Source: Bacillota bacterium (lineage in GTDB: Bacteria; Bacillota; Clostridia; Lachnospirales; Lachnospiraceae). Taken from it: a DNA stretch of 11,756 bases. A model generated the notes under the pieces. That model was not told where the DNA came from and made no database searches. It saw only the letters and a list, made by a program, of their open reading frames with translations. Both the position numbers and the translations under genes were made by a program. Below are positions 6,728-11,756 of this stretch, piece by piece (positions within the stretch are counted from its first letter, which is position 1; every line of letters begins with the position of its first letter). The stretch is from NCBI GenBank assembly GCA_023389295.1, contig JAEWEO010000205.1:1-11756 (forward strand), in the 5' to 3' direction.

Positions 6728-8125
6728 TTATTCCTGTACCTCTTGTAAGAAATCCTTTGCATTTGTGACTCTTGAGGAGTCAGGAAACTCTGTTACAACT
6801 TTATTATAGTATAATGCTGCATTCTCATTGTCCCCCATACGGTGATAGGATCTCGCTGTAAAATAAATAGCATCAACATCCGTCGGATCAAAGGTCATTG
6901 CTTTCTCCAGTTCAACCAAAGCCTCTTCATATTTACCTGCGCTATAAAGATCATGGCCTTTATCATAATGCTCCTCTGCCACACCAGGATAAGCAATCTC
7001 CCTTAGCTTATTTAATAATTGAACAGCAGATTCAATCTCAAACTGTGTTTCATCAAGATCTGCCAAAAGCTCCGCTATAGCCGTAAAATCACGCTGGCTT
7101 TGAGATTTCTCCAATTCAACGAAATACAGTTCTAAGGCATCAAACAAGGAAGTATATAACTGTGACTTATCATCAGGTATTGTGAAATTGTCTATTTGAG
7201 CTTGTAACTGGTCTCTTTCTTGTTCTAATTCCTTCTTTTCGTTCTCTAATTGAGTAATCTTATTATCTTTTTCTTGTATTTGAGCAATGCTATATCCACT
7301 ATCTCCGTAATCCGTATTATCATCGTTACTTTTATTGTTCTTAATCGTTGGTATTACTAAAAATGCCATAACAGCAATACCTATGATAACACCGATTACC
7401 AAATTAACAAAAGCCATAATGTTAGGCTTGTCCTCTTTATAGGGAGAAAGAGGCATAATGGAGCTTGTACTTGTCGACTCCGCTTCCGGATTACTATCAA
7501 GGTCCTTGGCCGTCGGCGTCTCCAGTTCCTGCATATATCTTAAGGTCGTGGTGTTCGTTACATCAATCTTACTTGCCTTTAATAAGACTTTTTTTGCACG
7601 TTCCTTTTCTCCTGTTTTCATTAATAGCAATGCTAACAGCTGGTAAGCACGAATAAAATTAGGATTCAGGTTAACAACCTTTTTGAGTTGTATGATAGCT
7701 AAATCATCGCTTCCCTGCCTTGTGAGACCCAGAGCTGTGTTATAGCGCTTTATTGCCTGATTTAGTGCATCCAGCTTTGTAAGATTGGATTGTACCTTAT
7801 TAATATATTCATCCGCATCATTATCAGTTGGCTGGAAATGCCTGCTAATTACCCATTCACTTAAAGCAGCCAACGTCTCCCCCATCTCATAATAGACAAG
7901 ACCAAGAAGATTTCGTGCGTTCGTATTCAACTTATTCAGATCCAAGCTTTTACAAAGTGCTATGACTGCTCCTGATAAATCTCTAACTTTTGCTCTTTCC
8001 AAGCCGTTATTATAATACAGATTAGAAGCTCGAAGAATTTTTCGATACATCGTTAAATCCGAGCCACATCTGTCACAACGTTTTTTCTTATCCGACATAT
8101 TACTTTTACAATTCGGGCAAATCAT
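6728..8125 (-). CDS. Zinc-ribbon, single-pass membrane TPR protein
   Basis: No named gene is recognised. The 465-residue protein starts with a short zinc ribbon, CPNC (3-6) and CDRC (17-20). TPR-like helical repeats follow (about 33-195, including LDLNKLNTNARNLLGLVYYEMGE and LNPNFIRAYQLLALLLMKTGE-type turns), then a Ser/Thr/Pro-rich linker. One membrane helix spans about 237-260 and a charged coiled coil about 281-312. A second TPR block occupies about 384-460 (AEEHYDKGHDLYSAGKYEEA, then DPTDVDAIYFTARSYHRMGD). The zinc ribbon and first TPRs are probably cytoplasmic and the coiled coil plus last TPRs external. ATG 8125 follows AGGTGGGG. It lies 32 bases after a 47-codon gene and directly upstream of spoIIA. 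It looks like a protein-protein scaffold. A role in sporulation is suggested by position only. Confidence 0.85.
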   Translation of the reverse strand: MICPNCKSNMSDKKKRCDRCGSDLTMYRKILRASNLYYNNGLERAKVRDLSGAVIALCKSLDLNKLNTNARNLLGLVYYEMGETLAALSEWVISRHFQPTDNDADEYINKVQSNLTKLDALNQAIKRYNTALGLTRQGSDDLAIIQLKKVVNLNPNFIRAYQLLALLLMKTGEKERAKKVLLKASKIDVTNTTTLRYMQELETPTAKDLDSNPEAESTSTSSIMPLSPYKEDKPNIMAFVNLVIGVIIGIAVMAFLVIPTIKNNKSNDDNTDYGDSGYSIAQIQEKDNKITQLENEKKELEQERDQLQAQIDNFTIPDDKSQLYTSLFDALELYFVELEKSQSQRDFTAIAELLADLDETQFEIESAVQLLNKLREIAYPGVAEEHYDKGHDLYSAGKYEEALVELEKAMTFDPTDVDAIYFTARSYHRMGDNENAALYYNKVVTEFPDSSRVTNAKDFLQEVQE

Positions 8126-8157
8126 ATCATCCCCACCTGTCCGTTCTAATCTATTGG

Positions 8158-8301
8158 TTATTTATTTTCTTTGTTTCCCTTCAGTATTTCCTTCAATATA
8201 TCTGTTACATCCGTTAAATCATTATTGTTAATGACATCCTCCGCCTGCTCAATCTCTAGGCTAGGTTGGAATTTTTCAATCTCTTCATCAAAATTGATCA
8301 T
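8158..8301 (-). CDS. Small acidic soluble protein (47 aa) upstream of the TPR gene
   Basis: Short gene from ATG 8301 to TAA 8158, preceded by GGAGG with 8 bases of spacing, a textbook start. The product begins MINFDEEIEKFQPSLEIEQ, is rich in Asp, Glu, Asn and Ile, has no hydrophobic span, and ends in a short basic tail (KGNKENK). Much of it should be helical (about 4-25 and 29-42). It lies 32 bases upstream of the TPR gene, in the same orientation and likely in the same transcript behind the promoter near 8496-8524. I cannot assign a function. A partner or adaptor of the TPR protein is an inference from linkage, since TPRs often bind short peptides. Confidence 0.75.
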   Translation of the reverse strand: MINFDEEIEKFQPSLEIEQAEDVINNNDLTDVTDILKEILKGNKENK

Positions 8302-8428
8302 ATTCTAATCCTCCATTTTTGAGAATATTCCGCTTTTATGAAAATGAGAAAAATAATGGCTATTCTATGTAGCTTGTATCTGTATTTCCCTCAAATTCAT
8401 CTATTTACAAAACTTTGTCCCTGTAAAC

Positions 8429-8456
8429 ATAATACTATAAAAGCCAGAAAAATCAA
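8429..8456 (-). promoter_or_regulatory. Weaker sigma-A-like promoter candidate (minus)
   Basis: TTGATT (complement of 8451-8456), a 16-base spacer and TATTAT (complement of 8429-8434). It is a secondary candidate for the 47-codon/TPR operon, closer to the gene but with a poorer match than the one at 8496-8524. Confidence 0.3.
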
Positions 8457-8495
8457 TAGTTTATGGGAATAAATTCGGACAAATATATTATTTTC

Positions 8496-8524
8496 ATTAT
8501 ATTCCATCTTCCAATTATTATCAA
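8496..8524 (-). promoter_or_regulatory. Near-consensus sigma-A promoter for the small-protein/TPR operon
   Basis: On the minus strand TTGATA (complement of 8519-8524) is followed by a 17-base spacer and a perfect TATAAT (complement of 8496-8501). Expected transcription start is about 8489, pointing to the 47-codon gene at 8301. Two Spo0A-like boxes lie 18 to 38 bases upstream of the -35, about -55 to -74, a typical activator position. Confidence 0.6.
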
Positions 8525-8525
8525 T

Positions 8526-8609
8526 TGTTTCTTACTTTTACAATTCGACTTAACTTTCGACACCATTACTGAAATATGCCGTTTTTTTTCCTAATACAAG
8601 TAAGAAACA
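8526..8609. repeat. 12-bp perfect inverted repeat flanking the Spo0A-like boxes
   Basis: TGTTTCTTACTT (8526-8537) and its exact complement AAGTAAGAAACA (8598-8609) are separated by 60 bases. The two Spo0A-like boxes (8543-8562) lie between them, and the left arm abuts the -35 element. It could be a paired operator for a dimeric or looping regulator; chance cannot be excluded in AT-rich DNA. Confidence 0.4.
8543..8562 (-). promoter_or_regulatory. Two tandem Spo0A-box-like sites
   Basis: Read on the minus strand, TGTCGAAA (8562-8555) contains the 0A-box core TGTCGAA exactly, and AGTCGAAT (8550-8543) differs at one position. Both point the same way, 12 bp apart core to core; tandem 0A boxes are more often about 10 bp apart. 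Placement just upstream of the promoter at 8496-8524 suggests activation by phosphorylated Spo0A. Confidence 0.5.
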
Positions 8610-8701
8610 CTATGTTAACAAAGAAAGGTCATTCGGAAGAAAAATTGTAATCTATCAGGGATATAGAAATTATTTATGTGGATACTGTAAATGAAACCAT
8701 C

Positions 8702-8730
8702 TTGCAATTATATTTATAAAGGGATAGTAT
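8702..8730 (+). promoter_or_regulatory. Weak sigma-A-like promoter candidate for the YihY-type gene
   Basis: TTGCAA (8702-8707), 17-base spacer, TAGTAT (8725-8730); each hexamer matches 4 of 6. A perfect TATAAT also occurs at 8745-8750 but has no -35 at a usable distance. Confidence 0.25.
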
Positions 8731-8795
8731 AGTTATACACCACATATAATATCATAAAGAACTATTGCCATTATGTATATAAATGAGGAAATGAT

Positions 8796-9683
8796 ATGAT
8801 AAAAGCTACGATTCGTCTATTTAAGTTATTTGCAAGGAAGATACGAGATGATCATGTGGCAGCGTTCTCTGCACAAGCTGCTTTCTTTATTATTGTCTCT
8901 TTCTTTCCTTTTATTATGCTGCTCTTAAGTTTGGTTCGTTACTTTCCCATTGGAGAGAGTGCTATGCTCAAATTATTCACGCAAGCATTTCCAACCGCAG
9001 TAAATTCCTTAGTTGTAAGAGTTATTATGGAAATCTATGATACTGCTACCTCCAGCGCATTAATATCGATTACTGCTATTTCTACCCTATGGTCTGCCGG
9101 AAAAGGTTTTCTTGCGATAATGAATGGTCTAAATGCCGTATATGGGATCAAAGAAACCCGTAATTATATCTTACTACGCCTTAACTCAACGTTTTATACC
9201 TTGATATTTGCAATTATGATTATAGCTACCATGATCTTATTTGTATTTGGTAACCGGCTGTATTTTTGGATCGAGCAAAGAGTACCTGTGCTTGTCGATG
9301 CTGCACTTATTGTAATCAGCCTTCGAACCATCCTGGGACTCATTACCTTAATCCTTTTCTTCTTAATCATCTATATTGTAATACCCAATAGAAAAGCGAA
9401 GAAGGTAAATGAACTCCCCGGTGCAATGATTTGTGCAGCAGGATGGATGGGATTCTCCTATGCTTTCTCCTACTATATTGATAATTTCTCCTCTTACTAT
9501 AGTAATTACTCCAATAGTACCTCCATGTATGGTATTCTCACTACTATAGTACTCTTCATGCTATGGATGTATTTTTGTATGTACATTTTATTCTTAGGTG
9601 CAGAGTTTAATTTATTATTTGAAAACAAGGATTTAGTAGAAAAGATCAAACAGCTTTATCGCAAAAATAATAACTACTCATAA
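8796..9683 (+). CDS. YihY/BrkB-family inner membrane protein
   Basis: Polytopic membrane protein of the family once misnamed ribonuclease BN; its biochemical activity is not established. The 295 residues match the family's usual size and show six hydrophobic spans (about 24-48, 87-110, 132-153, 173-197, 208-228 and 244-272). Family-like features include an N-terminal amphipathic start with DDHVAAFSAQAAFFIIVSFFPF (roughly 18-39), the polar TLWSAGKGF segment, an IPN motif after helix four, and a late LGAEFN (267-272). ATG 8796 follows GAGGA by about 6 bases; an overlapping ATG at 8791 stops after two codons. Upstream is the shared intergenic region. Downstream it converges with the SpoIID-domain gene and their 3' ends overlap by 10 bp. 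Confidence 0.92.
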   Translation: MIKATIRLFKLFARKIRDDHVAAFSAQAAFFIIVSFFPFIMLLLSLVRYFPIGESAMLKLFTQAFPTAVNSLVVRVIMEIYDTATSSALISITAISTLWSAGKGFLAIMNGLNAVYGIKETRNYILLRLNSTFYTLIFAIMIIATMILFVFGNRLYFWIEQRVPVLVDAALIVISLRTILGLITLILFFLIIYIVIPNRKAKKVNELPGAMICAAGWMGFSYAFSYYIDNFSSYYSNYSNSTSMYGILTTIVLFMLWMYFCMYILFLGAEFNLLFENKDLVEKIKQLYRKNNNYS

Positions 9684-11756
9684 ATAAAACCAAGTCTAGT
9701 TCCTTCGTAGAAATAGGTTATAATTTCTTCGTACTTTTTACCTGCATCTACAAGTGCTTTTACACCGTTTTGGCTAAGTCCAACTCCATGACCGTAGCCA
9801 CCACCTGTTAAAGTGATGCTACTTAATTTATTACTCTTCTCCTCCTTCTCCATGGTGAAAAAGGCACTTGGTAACAGAGTTAGGTAATTTACTTCGCTAT
9901 TATCTTGGCGGATGACCGTATCATTAACAGGAGCCAGTAATGCTCTTATATTATATTCCTTTCGAACTTTAATGGTTTTTTCACTACCGGTAATTAATAT
10001 TTCCGAGATCATTCCACTTTTTTCTCTTTTTGTGACTGAAATATCCACAATCGTACCAACGCTGTCCACGGGAACACTTTCATATACATCTTCCTTCTCC
10101 TTATCTCCCTCTTTGGTACGAGTTAAAATTAAATCCGGATTTGCTTTATAACGATTTGCCAAATTTGCATCAATAGAGGCTTTTATATTCTTAGCACTCA
10201 TAGTTACCTTCCAACGGTACCAGCCAAAACTGCTATCATAGGTTGTAACATCCTTTGCATTTATAAATTCTTTGAAGGTCTTCTCAGAGGACAGATCCTC
10301 ATATAAATCTGCGGCCTCACTTTGATTCTCAGAACCTTCCCCTGTTTCTTCTACAATAAGTAATTTACCCATCAGATATGGTATTTCAGTCTCATTTACC
10401 CATGCACTAGAAGCTTGTGCAGTATGTCCGCAGGAGGTAGAAAAATAATATGCATTAATTACTTCTCCATCGTATTCAATTACCTCACCATAAGTTTCCT
10501 TAACTGCTAAAATGGAATCCTCATTTTCCGAAATATTATTGTATACCTGATAAGATACACTATCATCCACATGGGCACCATATTGACTTAGGCTATTTGC
10601 CATAAGATTCTTATAAGCATAACTTCTTGCACACGCCGCTTGTACTTTTAAGGCTTCCAATCCATAGCTGGTAGGCATTTCACTAGGTATAACAGCATAT
10701 AAATACTCTTCTAAGGGAAGTTCATTAATAATTAATAGTCCTTTTTCTTCCTTCGTTAATTCAATTCTGCCCCGATACTTCGGAGTACCATAAGCACGGT
10801 TGATGGATAATATCTCTATTTTACCTGTATCTGACACCGTCTGAATCATAATTCTGCCTTCCTTAAAAAGCTTATTGTCTGACTCAAAAGTAACGATCTC
10901 ACCAGCTTCATAAGTCTTATTTGTATCGTCGGTGCTTACCGTAAAATCCTCAGATGAGGTTACTTCCACCTTATTATGATAAATATCTTTATAAGCAGAG
11001 GTTTTTAGTAATACTCTTACATTTTCAGCTTTTATACTTTCGGTTATTAAGGCTGCACTAATTTTACCATCGGATACAATAAAATCAGTATTCTCATAAC
11101 CAACCAAAATACTTCCTGTAGGTTCCACACTCATGGTTCCATATATCTTATAGATTCGAAAATCCTCTTCTAAAGGTATCTCTCCATAGCCCTCCACTTC
11201 AATAAATCCTTCTCCTGATCTTAATACCTTACCCTCGATCATATCGGGCTTTACGCTAATTTGTACCACCTTTTGATCCTGAATGGTAATATCACCAACT
11301 ACTTTTTCTAAGCTTTGGGACAGTTTATATTGCGCTGTAAAGCTTTTATCTAAACCATTAATAAAGGTGTCTACTTTTGTACCCTCGCCTGACTTAATCC
11401 ATACGTTATGTATTACAATTTTTTCAGCTGTTTCAGCTGTAATAAATAAGATTTCTGAACCACAGACATAAGCTTTGACTCCTTTGTCCATATAGCGGTC
11501 AATGAGACTCGTCTGATTAGAAATAGCTTCACCACCGGTTACAGCGTTATCTGTTACGACATTATCATTGTCATTTTGTGTTGTATCTTCATACCAATAC
11601 TCCTCATAGTTTTTGGCGCTGAGATAATAATATTTACCCTTGTCCGTCACCATACGGTCTTTCCCGTCCTCTGTTACCTCTCTTCCTAGAATATAGAGCG
11701 TTTCCTCACTCATTTTTCTCTCTTCTTCAGGAATAACATTGATCAGGGATTGGTAT
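9674..11756 (-). CDS. Large SpoIID/LytB-domain protein, 5'-partial
   Basis: Likely a peptidoglycan lytic transglycosylase or relative. SpoIID itself cleaves denuded glycan strands during engulfment. The frame stays open from ATG 11713 to the window edge (14 more codons), that ATG has no good ribosome binding site, and no signal peptide follows it, so the true start and export signal lie outside. Numbering from that Met, residues 1-310 are a beta-rich, low-complexity region of unknown fold. The SpoIID core begins at about 312: IPSEMP (342-347) holds the expected catalytic Glu345, and QAACARSYAY (358-367) and the Cys/His site STSCGHT (425-431) follow. The family's closing GGYGHGVGLSQNGVKA motif is at 638-653. 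An acidic stretch interrupts the domain near 455-480. At more than 690 residues it is about twice the size of Bacillus SpoIID (343 aa), so I withhold the name spoIID. Confidence 0.9.
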   Translation of the reverse strand, partial: YQSLINVIPEEERKMSEETLYILGREVTEDGKDRMVTDKGKYYYLSAKNYEEYWYEDTTQNDNDNVVTDNAVTGGEAISNQTSLIDRYMDKGVKAYVCGSEILFITAETAEKIVIHNVWIKSGEGTKVDTFINGLDKSFTAQYKLSQSLEKVVGDITIQDQKVVQISVKPDMIEGKVLRSGEGFIEVEGYGEIPLEEDFRIYKIYGTMSVEPTGSILVGYENTDFIVSDGKISAALITESIKAENVRVLLKTSAYKDIYHNKVEVTSSEDFTVSTDDTNKTYEAGEIVTFESDNKLFKEGRIMIQTVSDTGKIEILSINRAYGTPKYRGRIELTKEEKGLLIINELPLEEYLYAVIPSEMPTSYGLEALKVQAACARSYAYKNLMANSLSQYGAHVDDSVSYQVYNNISENEDSILAVKETYGEVIEYDGEVINAYYFSTSCGHTAQASSAWVNETEIPYLMGKLLIVEETGEGSENQSEAADLYEDLSSEKTFKEFINAKDVTTYDSSFGWYRWKVTMSAKNIKASIDANLANRYKANPDLILTRTKEGDKEKEDVYESVPVDSVGTIVDISVTKREKSGMISEILITGSEKTIKVRKEYNIRALLAPVNDTVIRQDNSEVNYLTLLPSAFFTMEKEEKSNKLSSITLTGGGYGHGVGLSQNGVKALVDAGKKYEEIITYFYEGTRLGFIYE

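Larger units (their letters stand above)
8302..8795. other. Divergent 494-base intergenic region
   Basis: Non-coding stretch between the leftward 47-codon gene and the rightward YihY-type gene. It holds a good sigma-A promoter (minus), a weaker one (minus), a weak promoter candidate for the rightward gene, two Spo0A-box-like sequences and a 12-bp inverted repeat, each listed separately. If the main promoter is used, the leader to ATG 8301 is about 190 bases. I saw no RNA gene or short ORF with a ribosome binding site beyond the listed ones. Confidence 0.7.

Noticed and set aside
6731..6739. Sigma-H -35-like sequence (ACAGGAATA on the minus strand) at the end of the TPR gene
   Set aside because: Matches the -35 pattern, but no GAAT-type -10 occurs at the required 12-14 base distance.
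8473..8484. ATTCGGACAAAT, resembling a Spo0A box on the minus strand
   Set aside because: An extra C breaks the TGTCGAA core, and it lies downstream of the putative transcription start.
8791..8799. Overlapping ATG two codons long at the YihY-type start
   Set aside because: ATG ATA TGA, with no evidence of a regulatory minicistron; the same chance pattern occurs before the TPR gene.
1..11756. CRISPR arrays, tRNA/rRNA genes, insertion sequences, prophage or defence systems
   Set aside because: None seen by reading both strands; the region is an ordinary core sporulation and cell-wall locus apart from the small genes and regulatory features reported.

Overview
The window looks like chromosomal DNA from an AT-rich, endospore-forming Clostridia member, most likely Lachnospiraceae. 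This is inferred from the gene set and gene order, not from a database match. Seven genes are recognisable sporulation or cell-wall families, and none of the sequence looks phage- or IS-derived.

Layout. At the left edge (1-2320, +) is the 3' part of a class A penicillin-binding protein. It ends at two hairpins that separate it from a leftward-reading sporulation block. In transcription order (right to left) that block is: a 47-residue protein (8301-8158), a zinc-ribbon/TPR membrane protein (8125-6728), an A7/T7 hairpin, spoIIAA, spoIIAB, sigF, a 15-bp perfect hairpin, a 52-residue single-pass membrane protein (4637-4479), spoVAC, spoVAD and spoVAE. Right of the block, a 494-base intergenic region holds a near-consensus sigma-A promoter with two Spo0A-box-like sequences upstream of it. 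Beyond that, a YihY/BrkB-type membrane protein (+) converges with a large SpoIID-domain protein (-). The two coding regions overlap by 10 bp, and the SpoIID-domain protein runs off the right edge.

How the genes work together. SpoIIAA, SpoIIAB and SigF are the anti-anti-sigma, anti-sigma and sigma factors that start forespore gene expression. SpoVAC, SpoVAD and SpoVAE are the reduced clostridial set for moving dipicolinic acid across the spore inner membrane. SpoIID-family enzymes cut peptidoglycan during engulfment, and the class A PBP makes peptidoglycan. The known sporulation genes are in a conserved order. The least explained parts are the two short genes (52 and 47 codons), the hairpins that divide the block, and the putative Spo0A-linked promoter upstream of the TPR gene.

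Start corrections. The PBP and the SpoIID-domain protein are both open to the window edges and are 5'-partial. For spoVAE and spoVAC the longest frame begins with a TTG that abuts or overlaps the ribosome binding site, and the ATG just downstream is the better start. sigF uses GTG.
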